From: Bradyrhizobium guangdongense
Lineage (GTDB): Bacteria > Pseudomonadota > Alphaproteobacteria > Rhizobiales > Xanthobacteraceae
DNA: 64,000 nucleotides
Reading direction: 5' to 3'
Assembly (NCBI RefSeq): GCF_004114975.1
Contig: NZ_CP030051.1
Location: forward strand, 2,232,001-2,296,000
The position numbers were made by a program, and so were the translations under genes. Positions 43,448-51,572 of the stretch are shown here, piece after piece. The notes below the pieces were generated by a model. It was given only the letters and a program-made list of their open reading frames with translations. It searched no databases and was not told the DNA's origin. Position 1 is the first letter of the stretch, and each line of letters begins with the position of its first letter.

Positions 43448-44683
43448 TTACTGCGACAGTTTCACGAAGTTCGGAAACTTCAGCTTGCCTTCCGCGATCT
43501 TCTCCGGCCAGACCACGACCTGCTTCTCGTCCTGCCACTGGAAGACGAGGCCGGTCACGAAGCCGGGGCCGGACTTGATTCCGTGGGTGAACTCGTCGTC
43601 CTTGCCGTAGAACTGGATCTTGCCGATCGTGCCCTCGTAGTCGGTCTTCTCGAGCTCCGCGACCATCTTGTCGGGATTGGTCGAGCCGGCGCGCTTGATG
43701 GCGTCGGTGATGATGTAGACCTCGTCATAGGCGGTATAGCCGGTGTAGGCCGGCGGCGCGCCGAACTTGGCCTTGAAGGCGGCGGCGAACGGCTTGGTCT
43801 TCGAGGTCACGGCGACGTCGGGTGTCGCGACGGCGAGCGACGGGATGCCGTCGGCGGCGCCGTTGGTGTCCTTCCAGAAGGTCGGGCTCAGCGCCTGCGC
43901 GCTGATGCCGAACATCGGGACCGGCACCTGCTGGTTCTTCCACTGCACGGTCGGCTGCACGCCGACATGCGAGATGCCGGTGACGATCACATCGGGCTTC
44001 TTGGCCTCCATGTTGTTGAAGATCGGCGTGAAGTCGGTGGTATCGGGCGAGAAGCGCACGTGCTCGACGACCTTGAGGCCGGCCTTCGGCAAGCAGGCCT
44101 CATAGCCGACGTCGAGCGGCTTGGTCCAGGCGGCGTCCTCGCTCATGATCGCGACCGTCTTCATGTGCATCTTGTCGACGAGGAGGTCCCTGGCCGCGTC
44201 ACAGACGAGCTGCGCTTGCGCGGCCGAGTTCAGATAGCCGTGGAAGGTGTACTTGTTCTTGTCGTAGTCGTTGTGGATCGCCTTGGTGATCTCGTTGGAG
44301 GCGGCGCCGGGCGTGATCAGCGGCATCTTCAGCCGCGCGGCCCATGGCTCGAGCGCCAGCACGACCTCGGAGATGTAGCTCGCGATCACAGCCGAGACCT
44401 TGTCCTCGCTCACGGCGCGCTGGAAGGCGCGCACGGAATCGGCCGATGAGCTCTTGTTGTCATAGGTGACGATCTCGACCTTGCGGCCCAGGATGCCGCC
44501 CTTGGCATTGATCTCGTCCGCGGCGATCTGCGCACCGCCCGGGGTTGCCGCACCCGCGATCGACTGCACCTCGGCGATGACGCCGATCTTGATCGGGTCG
44601 TTCGACTGTGCGTAGGCGGGCGCAGCGAGGCAGAGCGCCAGGGCCGAAGCGAGGAAGCTGCCGCTGAGAACTGAAGGTCGCAT
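43448..44683 (-). CDS. LivK-type ABC transporter substrate-binding protein, paralogue 1
   Basis: 411 residues with a Sec signal (ALALCLAAPAYAQ) and ribosome site AAGGGAAACG. The mature part begins KIGVIAEVQSIAGAATPGGA and is a Peripla_BP_6 receptor. It aligns over its whole length with the protein at 48097-49332: both have SSADSVRAFQRAV, VIASYISEVVLALEPWAARL, SPDTTDFTPIFN, VTGISHVGVQPTVQWKNQQV and GYTAYDEVY. It is the last gene of the operon, whose first gene is its paralogue. Two receptors for one channel suggests two related ligands or a duplicated high-expression copy. Confidence 0.93.
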   Translation of the reverse strand: MRPSVLSGSFLASALALCLAAPAYAQSNDPIKIGVIAEVQSIAGAATPGGAQIAADEINAKGGILGRKVEIVTYDNKSSSADSVRAFQRAVSEDKVSAVIASYISEVVLALEPWAARLKMPLITPGAASNEITKAIHNDYDKNKYTFHGYLNSAAQAQLVCDAARDLLVDKMHMKTVAIMSEDAAWTKPLDVGYEACLPKAGLKVVEHVRFSPDTTDFTPIFNNMEAKKPDVIVTGISHVGVQPTVQWKNQQVPVPMFGISAQALSPTFWKDTNGAADGIPSLAVATPDVAVTSKTKPFAAAFKAKFGAPPAYTGYTAYDEVYIITDAIKRAGSTNPDKMVAELEKTDYEGTIGKIQFYGKDDEFTHGIKSGPGFVTGLVFQWQDEKQVVVWPEKIAEGKLKFPNFVKLSQ

Positions 44684-44724
44684 GGTCGTTTCCCTTTCTA
44701 TGCTTCTTGTTGCTGTTGATGGAC

Positions 44725-46206
44725 TTACAGAAAATCGGCGCCGGCCTCGCTGGCAAAACGGGCGGGATCGCCCTCCCAGACAATCCTGGCGTGCTCCAGC
44801 ACATAGACGCGGTCGGCATGCGGCAGCGCGAAGGTGACGTTCTGCTCGCCGAGCAGCACCGTGATGGACGTGGTCTGGCGCAGCTTCTCCAGCGCCTTGG
44901 ACAGGAGCTCGAGGATGACGGGCGCAAGTCCCAGCGTCGGCTCGTCCAGGATGAGAATCTGCGGCTGCATCATCAGCGCGCGGCCGATCGCCAGCATCTG
45001 CTGCTCGCCGCCGGACAGCGTCTGCGCCAGCTGACCCTGACGCTCCTTCAGGATCGGGAATAGCTCGAACAGCCAGGCAAGCTGCGTGGCGCGCGCCTCG
45101 TCGGTGAGATGCTGGCCGCCGAGATCGAGATTCTCCCGCACCGTCATCTCGCCGAACAGCTCGCGTGATTCAGGGCATTGCACGAGACCGCTGCGGGCGA
45201 TTTTTGCCGGGCTCGTGCCGCGCAGCTTCTCGCCCCCGCGGATGATCTCGCCGGTGTAAGGCAGGAAGCCGGATATGGTATTGAACAGCGTGGTCTTGCC
45301 GGCGCCGTTGAGGCCGACGATGGAGACGAACTCGCCCTCGTGGATGTGGATCGAGACGTTTTCCAGCGCCTGTGCCTTGCCGTAATGCACGCTGACATTC
45401 TCGACCTGGAGCAGCGGCACCTTGTCCTTGAAGCTGGTCTCTGGCCTGGCATGGGTCTCGATGGCGCCGCCGAGATAGACCCGGCGCACGGTCTCGTTTC
45501 GCATGACCTCGTCGGCCTTGCCGGTGACGATCTCCTCGCCGAGATACATGGCGAGCACGCGGTCGACCAGCGCGGCGACGCTCTTGACGTTGTGATCGAC
45601 CAGCATCACCGCGCGGCCCTCGTCGCGAAAGCTGCGGATCAGGTCGGAGAAGACGTCGACCTCGGCGCGGGTGAGGCCGGCGAAGGGCTCGTCGACCAGC
45701 ACCACTTTGGGATCTCGCGCGATCGCTTTCGCAAGCTCGAGCCTTCGCAGATCGGCGAAGGGGAGCGTCGGCGGGCGGCGGTTCATCACGTTGCCAAGCC
45801 CGACGCGATCGGCGATCCATTTGGCGCGCTCGACCAGCGCCTTGTCCGGAAACAGCATGAACAGGCTGTCCGGCAACAGCGCCACCATGATGTTCTCCAG
45901 CACCGTCTGCCGGTTCAGCGGCCGCGAGTGCTGGAAGACCATGCCAAAGCCTTTGCGCGCGATCTTGTGCGCGGGCAGGCCCGCGACATTCTCGCCCTCG
46001 AACACGACTTCGCCCGCGGTCGGGCGCTCGATGCCCATCACGCTCTTCATCGCGGTGGATTTGCCCGAGCCGTTCGGCCCGATCAGGCCGAAGATCTCGC
46101 CGCCATTGACGTCGAAGCCGAGGTTCTTGACGGCGGTCAATCCGCCAAAGCGCTTGGTCAGGCCGCGGACTTCGAGCACGGGCCGGTTTGAAAGCCGCTG
46201 ATCCAT
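44725..46206 (-). CDS. Fused LivG-LivF double ATPase of LIV-type ABC importer
   Basis: 493 residues carrying two complete ABC modules normally encoded by separate genes. Module 1 (~10-255, LivG-like): Walker A GPNGSGKSTAMK, Walker B VVLVDEPFAGLTRAE, LivG-type H-loop VMLVDHNVKSV, but a degenerate signature LPFADLRRLELAKAIA. Module 2 (~265-493, LivF-like): Walker A GLNGAGKTTLFN, signature LSGGEQQMLAIGRALM, Walker B ILILDEPTLGLAP. The ~10-residue joint is ETHARPETSFKDKVPLLQVE. Compare the separate livG/livF at 3827-5301. The start shares one base with the livM stop (TAATG), so translation is coupled. Confidence 0.93.
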   Translation of the reverse strand: MDQRLSNRPVLEVRGLTKRFGGLTAVKNLGFDVNGGEIFGLIGPNGSGKSTAMKSVMGIERPTAGEVVFEGENVAGLPAHKIARKGFGMVFQHSRPLNRQTVLENIMVALLPDSLFMLFPDKALVERAKWIADRVGLGNVMNRRPPTLPFADLRRLELAKAIARDPKVVLVDEPFAGLTRAEVDVFSDLIRSFRDEGRAVMLVDHNVKSVAALVDRVLAMYLGEEIVTGKADEVMRNETVRRVYLGGAIETHARPETSFKDKVPLLQVENVSVHYGKAQALENVSIHIHEGEFVSIVGLNGAGKTTLFNTISGFLPYTGEIIRGGEKLRGTSPAKIARSGLVQCPESRELFGEMTVRENLDLGGQHLTDEARATQLAWLFELFPILKERQGQLAQTLSGGEQQMLAIGRALMMQPQILILDEPTLGLAPVILELLSKALEKLRQTTSITVLLGEQNVTFALPHADRVYVLEHARIVWEGDPARFASEAGADFL

Positions 46207-47132
46207 TACGAGCGAGCCTCGCGCGAGAGGGCCGCCCCTAAGAAGCCGCCGGGGAAGAACAAGACGACGAGCAGCGCGACCGCCGAGACGATGAAGGTCG
46301 CAAGCTCGCCCGTGGGTCGCAGGAATTCGCCGGCGACGATCAGGAAGATCGCGCCCAGCGCTGCACCGAGCACGGTACGCCGGCCGCCGAGCACGGCCGA
46401 GACGATGACGTTGACGCCGACGGCGACGTCGACGACGGTGCCGACCGAGGCGGTGCCGAAATAGAACACCAGCAGCGCGCCTGACAGCCCGGAGAAGAAC
46501 GCGCTGACGATGAAGGCGGCGAGCTTGTGCTTGACGATGTTGAAGCCGAGCGCGCCGGCCTGCACCGGGTCCTGGCCGCTGGCCTGCAGGACGAGGCCGA
46601 CAGGCGATTGCGACAGGCCGTACAGGATCGCCGCCGAGATCGTCATGAAGCCGAGCGCGATCCAGTAATTGGCGCCGGCATTGATGGTGATGACGTCGGG
46701 GATGGTGAGGCCGATCTCGCCGCCGGTGAGATCAGCGAACACGACGACGAAGTTCTGCAGCATCAGGACCGCGACCAGCGTGGTCAGGCCGAAATAGGGC
46801 CCGCGCACGCGCAAGGCCGGTAGCGCCAGCACCAGGCCGGCGATCACCGAAGCGAGCGCGCCGAGCACGATGCAGAGATAGACCGACCAGCCGAACTGGG
46901 CGTTGAGGATCCCAGCCGTGTAGGCGCCGACGCCGATCAGGAAGGTCGGGCCGAAATTGACCTCGCCCGCGAACCCGAACAGGAGGTCCCAGGCCATCGC
47001 GAACACGCCGAAATAGAAGGCGACGGTGAGGAGCCCGAGGACATAGCCGGACACATAGAGCGGCAGCGTCGCCGCGATGATGACGAGTGCCAGCGAGACG
47101 AAGAACAGGCGCGAGGTGAAGAAACCGGCCAT
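46206..47132 (-). CDS. LIV-type ABC transporter permease (LivM-like)
   Basis: 308-residue polytopic membrane protein. LivM features: FGFAGEVNFGPTFLIGVGAY, LRVRGPYFGLTTLVAVLMLQ, AGALGFNIVKHKLAAFIVSA (coupling region) and GVNVIVSAVLGGRRTVLGAA. It ends in FFPGGFLGAALSREARS. The usual FSLGHAAF wording near residue 55 is replaced by VNFGPTFL, a modest variation. It lies one base after the LivH-like gene and overlaps the fused ATPase start by one base. Confidence 0.92.
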   Translation of the reverse strand: MAGFFTSRLFFVSLALVIIAATLPLYVSGYVLGLLTVAFYFGVFAMAWDLLFGFAGEVNFGPTFLIGVGAYTAGILNAQFGWSVYLCIVLGALASVIAGLVLALPALRVRGPYFGLTTLVAVLMLQNFVVVFADLTGGEIGLTIPDVITINAGANYWIALGFMTISAAILYGLSQSPVGLVLQASGQDPVQAGALGFNIVKHKLAAFIVSAFFSGLSGALLVFYFGTASVGTVVDVAVGVNVIVSAVLGGRRTVLGAALGAIFLIVAGEFLRPTGELATFIVSAVALLVVLFFPGGFLGAALSREARS

Positions 47133-47133
47133 C

Positions 47134-48009
47134 TCAGCGCCTCCCCAGCAGGCCCTGGGGCCGGATATACATCACGAACACGAGCAGTAAGAGCGCCGGA
47201 ATGGTGCGGTAAGCCGGCGAGACCAGATAGGCCGTGAGCGTCTCGAGATAGCCGACCACGAAGGCCGCGATCAGGGAGCCGGAGACGCTGCCGAGGCCGC
47301 CGAGCACCACGATCGAGAAGGCGCTCGCGGTCAGCGGTCCGACGCTGTAGGAGCTGACGCCTAAGAACATGCCGAGCAGCACGCCGGCGATACCGGCGAG
47401 AATGCCGTAGATTGCCCAGACCACGATATAGATGCTGGTCAGCTCGAGCCCGAGCAGCGTGACGCCGCGCGGATTCATCGACGCCGCCAGCACCGCCTTG
47501 CCGGTGCGGGTGCGGTTCACCAAGAGCCACAGCAGCGCGATGACGAGGCAGCACACGATGGCGGTGAAGATCTCGTTGCTCGGCGTGCGGACGCCGAGGA
47601 GGTCGACGACGCCCTCGACGATCGGCAGCACGGTCTTGGCGTTGTTGGTGAAGAAATAGGCGATCAGCTCCTGAATCATGATGCCCCAGAGCAACGTTCC
47701 CGTGAGGACGAAGATCTCCTTCTCCTCGTTGGGAATGCGCCGGGAGTCCTGGATCGGCTTCACCACTGCGAAATAGGTGGCGAACGCCGTGACGAGGGCG
47801 ACGCCGACGCCGATCAACGCGCCGGCATAGGTGCCGACCCCCAAAATGCTGGCCGCGGCCCAGGCCGCCACCGCTGCCGCCACCATGATGGCACCGTGGG
47901 AGAGGTTGAGCACGCCGGAGACGCCGAAGATCAACGTGAAGCCGGTGGCACCGAGAGCGTAAAGAGCGCTGATGGCAAAGCCATCAATCAGAATCTGGAA
48001 AGCTCGCAT
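47134..48009 (-). CDS. LIV-type ABC transporter permease (LivH-like)
   Basis: 291-residue membrane protein beginning MRAFQILIDGFAISALYALG and containing GFTLIFGVSGVLNLSHGAIM, the LivH hallmark. The coupling region GKAVLAASMNPRGVTLLGLE and SIVVLGGLGSVSGSLIAAFV also fit. C-terminus YIRPQGLLGRR is canonical. Preceded on this strand by the first binding protein gene and a strong hairpin (48064-48088). It forms the channel with the LivM-like protein. Confidence 0.93.
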   Translation of the reverse strand: MRAFQILIDGFAISALYALGATGFTLIFGVSGVLNLSHGAIMVAAAVAAWAAASILGVGTYAGALIGVGVALVTAFATYFAVVKPIQDSRRIPNEEKEIFVLTGTLLWGIMIQELIAYFFTNNAKTVLPIVEGVVDLLGVRTPSNEIFTAIVCCLVIALLWLLVNRTRTGKAVLAASMNPRGVTLLGLELTSIYIVVWAIYGILAGIAGVLLGMFLGVSSYSVGPLTASAFSIVVLGGLGSVSGSLIAAFVVGYLETLTAYLVSPAYRTIPALLLLVFVMYIRPQGLLGRR

Positions 48010-48063
48010 CTATGTTGGGGCTGCCGATTTGAGGAAAGGTGCTGCGGAGCGCCGCAAATGGAA

Positions 48064-48088
48064 GCTCCCGGGAGGTGGTCCCGGGAGC
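48064..48088 (-). promoter_or_regulatory. Intercistronic hairpin after first LIV-type binding protein gene
   Basis: Perfect 9-bp stem GCTCCCGGG / CCCGGGAGC with a 7-base loop, 9 bases after the stop at 48097 and 55 bases before the LivH start. No T-run follows on the leftward strand. Like the hairpin at 37512, it is positioned to stabilise the abundant binding-protein message. Confidence 0.7.
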
Positions 48089-48096
48089 GGTTCCTG

Positions 48097-49332
48097 TCAG
48101 TTGCTGAGCTTGATGAAGCTCGGGAACTTGATGTCGACCTTGGCGACGTCCTTGGGCCAGACCGCACTCTGCTTGCCGTCCTGCCATTGCAGCATCAGCC
48201 CGGTGATCAGGCCCTTGCCGTATTTGATCGAGTGCGTGAACGGATCGTCCTTGCCGTAGAACTGGACGCGGCCGATCGTGCCTTCCCAGTCGGTCTTCTC
48301 CAGCGCATCGACCAGCTTGTCGGCATCGCTCGAGCCGGCGCGCTTCACCGCATCGGCGATGTAATAGACCTCGTCATAGGCGGTGTAGCCGGCATAGGAC
48401 GGGTAGTTGCCGAACTTCTTCCTGAAGTTTTCCGCGAACGGCACCGACTTCGGGGTCACCGCGACGCCGGGCCCGGAGACGCCCTGATAGAGCACGCCTT
48501 CGGCGGCCTGGTTGGTGTCCTTGCCGAAGGTCTCGTTGGTCGCCTGCGAGGAGATGCCGAACATCGGGATCGGCACCTGCTGGTTCTTCCACTGCACCGT
48601 CGGCTGCACGCCGACGTGGGAGATGCCGGTGATGATCACGTCCGGCTTGGCACCCTCGATCTTGTTGAAGATCGGCGTGAAGTCGGTGGTATCGGGCGAG
48701 AAGCGGATGTGGTCGAGCACTTTCAGTCCGATCTTGGGCAGGCAATCCTCGTAGCCGATATCGAGCGGCTTGGTCCAGGCGGCGTCCTCGCTCATGATCA
48801 CAGCCGACTTCATGTGTAGCTTGTCGACGAGGAGGTCCTTTGCCGCATCGCAGACCGAAAGCGCCAGCGCCGCGGAGGTCAGGTAGCCGTGGAAGGTGTA
48901 CTTGTTCTTCTCGTAATCGGCATGGACGCTCTTGCTGATCTCGTTGGAGGCAGCACCCGGCGTCACGAACGGCGTCTTCAGTCGCGCCGCCCAGGGCTCC
49001 AACGCCAGCACCACTTCGCTGATGTAGCTGGCGATGACGGCGTTGACCTTGTCCTCGTTCACCGCCCGCTGGAACGCGCGAACCGAGTCGGCGGAGGAGG
49101 AGTGGTTGTCGTACGAGATGATCTCGATCTTGCGGCCATCGATGCCGCCTTTCGCGTTGATCTCGTCGGCGGCGAGCTGAGCGGCTTGCGGGATCGAGGC
49201 GCCGGCAATCGCCTGCGCTTCCGCGATCACGCCGATCCGAAGCGGATCCGCCGCAAAGGCCGCACCTGAGGCTGCCAGCAACGCGGCCGCACCAAACGCA
49301 CTTCGCAATGCACCAGAGAGTGCTTTATTCAT
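48097..49332 (-). CDS. LivK-type ABC transporter substrate-binding protein, paralogue 2
   Basis: 411 residues, same length as paralogue 1, with Sec signal (AALLAASGAAFAAD) and ribosome site CAAGGGAGAG. The mature start is RIGVIAEAQAIAGASIPQAA. Shared blocks with paralogue 1 are listed there. Differences cluster in the ~280-310 region (NQAAEGVLYQGVSGPGVAVT versus NGAADGIPSLAVATPDVAVT), near where ligand-facing residues often lie. First gene of the LIV-type operon, so its promoter should be in 49333-49563. Confidence 0.93.
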   Translation of the reverse strand: MNKALSGALRSAFGAAALLAASGAAFAADPLRIGVIAEAQAIAGASIPQAAQLAADEINAKGGIDGRKIEIISYDNHSSSADSVRAFQRAVNEDKVNAVIASYISEVVLALEPWAARLKTPFVTPGAASNEISKSVHADYEKNKYTFHGYLTSAALALSVCDAAKDLLVDKLHMKSAVIMSEDAAWTKPLDIGYEDCLPKIGLKVLDHIRFSPDTTDFTPIFNKIEGAKPDVIITGISHVGVQPTVQWKNQQVPIPMFGISSQATNETFGKDTNQAAEGVLYQGVSGPGVAVTPKSVPFAENFRKKFGNYPSYAGYTAYDEVYYIADAVKRAGSSDADKLVDALEKTDWEGTIGRVQFYGKDDPFTHSIKYGKGLITGLMLQWQDGKQSAVWPKDVAKVDIKFPSFIKLSN

Positions 49333-49563
49333 TTTGTTCTCTCCCTTGAACCAAGCTTCTTTGAGCTATTGGGCGGCGACTATAACGGCGAGAGAATCCT
49401 CGGCAAGTAAAACTGTATTCAGGATTGTACGATGGGGACTAAAGTCTAGCTGCGCAGATATCGGGCAGAGCGAGGCGCTATTCCACACATAGGCATGCAG
49501 ATTTCGTCGGGCGGCATGCGCGTACGTCGAGCCACACCAAGACGCCCGATGAACTGCGATCGG

Positions 49564-50682
49564 CTAGCTCGAATAGCCGCGTTCCAGTGCATGACGCTGC
49601 TGGTAGCGGTCCAGCGCCAGATGGACGAGGCGCGTCAGCAGCTCGCCATATGGCACGCCCGAAGCTTCCATCATCTTCGGATACATGCTGATCGAGGTGA
49701 AGCCGGGCAGGGTGTTGATCTCGTTGAAGCAGAACTCGCCGGTCTGCCGATCGAGGAAGAAATCGACGCGCGCGAGGTCGCTGCATTCGAGCGCCGCGAA
49801 GACCTGCACCGCCAGCGCGCGCACCCGCGCCATCTGGGCTGCATCCAATCTTGCCGGAAGATCGACGCGCGCGCCGTCGGGATCGAGATATTTGGCCTCG
49901 TAGGAATAGAATTCGTGATGGGCGTTGGGATTGAGCTCGCTGGCGACGCTCGCGAACAGCGTCTCGCCGTCGAGTACCGCAACCTCGATCTCGCGGGCGT
50001 CGATGCCCTGTTCGACCAGCACCTTGAGATCATAGCGAAACGCATCATCGAGCGCCGGGCCGAGCGCATCCCATGTCTTGACCTTGTGAATGCCGACGCT
50101 GGAGCCCATGTTGCACGGCTTGACGAACGCCGGCAGTCGCAGACCCTCGACCGCCTTGGCCAGAGAGGAGGCGCGATCGGCGGCGAAGGCCTTGCGGGTC
50201 AGCACGCGATAGGGCGCAACCGGAACGCCGGCGAGCTCCGCGAGCCGCTTGGCGACATCCTTGTCCATGCTGACGGCAGAGGCGAGAACGCCCGACCCGA
50301 CATAGGCGACGTCGGCGAGCTCCAAAAGGCCCTGCATCGCACCGTCCTCGCACAGCGGACCGTGCATGACCGGAAACACCACGTCGATCGGGATCGGCTC
50401 GGTCGCGCCTTCGACAACAGGCATGAGAACGCCGCATCCATCGGCGCCTCGGGCGAGCCGTATCTCGGGCGCATCGGGCAGGATCGGCAAGGACGCCTCT
50501 TCCGGATCGATCCCGGCAAGATCGATCCATTGCCACCGGCCCGTCTTGTCGATGGAAACAGGGATCACCTCGAAACGCGCGCGGTCGAGATGCCCTAACA
50601 CGGAAGCGGCCGATTTCAGCGAGACCTCGTGCTCACCGGATCTGCCGCCATAGAGGACCACGACGCGAATTTTGTCTGCCAT
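49564..50682 (-). CDS. ddl: D-alanine--D-alanine ligase
   Basis: 372 residues, the DdlA-type length. It joins two D-alanines with ATP to make the peptidoglycan dipeptide precursor in the cytoplasm. Diagnostic parts: VVLYGGRSGEHEVSLKSAAS, FPVMHGPLCEDGAMQGLLEL, PAFVKPCNMGSSVGIHKV, AREIEVAVLDGE, FYSYEAKYLDPDGARVDLPA and the ATP/Mg site RVDFFLDRQTGEFCFNEINT followed by LPGFTSISMYP. All active-site regions look intact. It lies outside the usual mur/fts cluster, 51 bases downstream of kdsB on the same strand; both are envelope precursor genes. Confidence 0.95.
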   Translation of the reverse strand: MADKIRVVVLYGGRSGEHEVSLKSAASVLGHLDRARFEVIPVSIDKTGRWQWIDLAGIDPEEASLPILPDAPEIRLARGADGCGVLMPVVEGATEPIPIDVVFPVMHGPLCEDGAMQGLLELADVAYVGSGVLASAVSMDKDVAKRLAELAGVPVAPYRVLTRKAFAADRASSLAKAVEGLRLPAFVKPCNMGSSVGIHKVKTWDALGPALDDAFRYDLKVLVEQGIDAREIEVAVLDGETLFASVASELNPNAHHEFYSYEAKYLDPDGARVDLPARLDAAQMARVRALAVQVFAALECSDLARVDFFLDRQTGEFCFNEINTLPGFTSISMYPKMMEASGVPYGELLTRLVHLALDRYQQRHALERGYSS

Positions 50683-50732
50683 GAGTCAATTATCACGCGC
50701 CGCGTCCAGAAGTCACGTGCGGCTTGCAGGGC

Positions 50733-51476
50733 TTAGATCGCCCTGGCCGTCAGGAGATCTCGCGCGCGCTCCAGATCGGCCAGCGTGTCCACGCCGAGCG
50801 GCTCGGTCCGGATCACCTTGGCGTCCATTCGCATGCCGTGCTCGATCGCCCTGAGCTGCTCGAGGCTTTCGCGCTGCTCGAGGACGCCTCGCGGCAGGCC
50901 GACATATTTCGCCAGCGCCTCGCGGCGATAGGTGTACATGCCGACGTGATGATAATGCTTGCCGGCGCCTGCGGGAATTACGGCCCGGCTGAAATAGACC
51001 GCGCGACCGATGGTGTCTTCCGGGTGGATTGCAAGGGCGATCTTGACGACGCTCGGGGCCTCAAGCTCCATGGGATCCTCGATCTCGGTGGCGAGCGTCG
51101 CGATCGAACAATCGGCATGCCGGGACAACGGCTCCATGGTCGCCCGTATCGTCGCCGGATCGATCGTCGGCAGATCGCCCTGAAGCACGATGACGACATC
51201 ATAGGCGGCGTCCGCGTCGATCAGCTGCAACGCCGCATGCGCGCGATCCGATCCCGTCGGCAGGTGCGGGTCAGTCAGGACCGCGCGGCCCCCCAGGCCG
51301 GCGATGACATCCACGATGGCTTGGTCTCCGCAGGCAACGACGACGGGGCCGATATCGGCCTCGAGACCTCTTCGCAAGACGTGGGCGATCATGGGCTGAC
51401 CGTTGATCTCGGTCAGTGCCTTGCCCGGGAGCCTGGTCGAACCAAGCCGGGTGGGTATGATGACGATTGGACGCAT
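50733..51476 (-). CDS. kdsB: 3-deoxy-manno-octulosonate cytidylyltransferase
   Basis: 247 residues, the usual KdsB length. It activates Kdo with CTP for lipopolysaccharide synthesis. Visible: nucleotide-binding IPTRLGSTRLPGKALTEING, HVLRRG, TDPHLPTGSDRAHAALQLID, VIVLQGDLPTIDPATI, and YHHVGMYTYRREALAKYVGL with RESLEQLRAIEHGMRM. Deviations from the enterobacterial form are QGDLP for QGDEP and Thr in IPTRLGS. Similar variants may be normal in this lineage, so activity is still likely. Probably co-transcribed with ddl. Confidence 0.92.
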   Translation of the reverse strand: MRPIVIIPTRLGSTRLPGKALTEINGQPMIAHVLRRGLEADIGPVVVACGDQAIVDVIAGLGGRAVLTDPHLPTGSDRAHAALQLIDADAAYDVVIVLQGDLPTIDPATIRATMEPLSRHADCSIATLATEIEDPMELEAPSVVKIALAIHPEDTIGRAVYFSRAVIPAGAGKHYHHVGMYTYRREALAKYVGLPRGVLEQRESLEQLRAIEHGMRMDAKVIRTEPLGVDTLADLERARDLLTARAI

Positions 51477-51520
51477 GAAAACCTTTCACCTTCTGAACGG
51501 GCAGTCTTGGGCGCAAGTCT

Positions 51521-51549
51521 GAGGCGCCAGCGGGGTACGCTGGCGCCTC
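51521..51549 (-). terminator. Hairpin between SMP-30 gene and kdsB, probable terminator-like element
   Basis: Perfect 12-bp stem GAGGCGCCAGCG / CGCTGGCGCCTC with a GGGTA loop, 24 bases after the SMP-30 stop on the leftward strand. No clear T-run follows, so it may stabilise the 3' end or work with Rho. Confidence 0.65.
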
Positions 51550-51572
51550 GTTGCAATTCAATCCCGGCCTGC

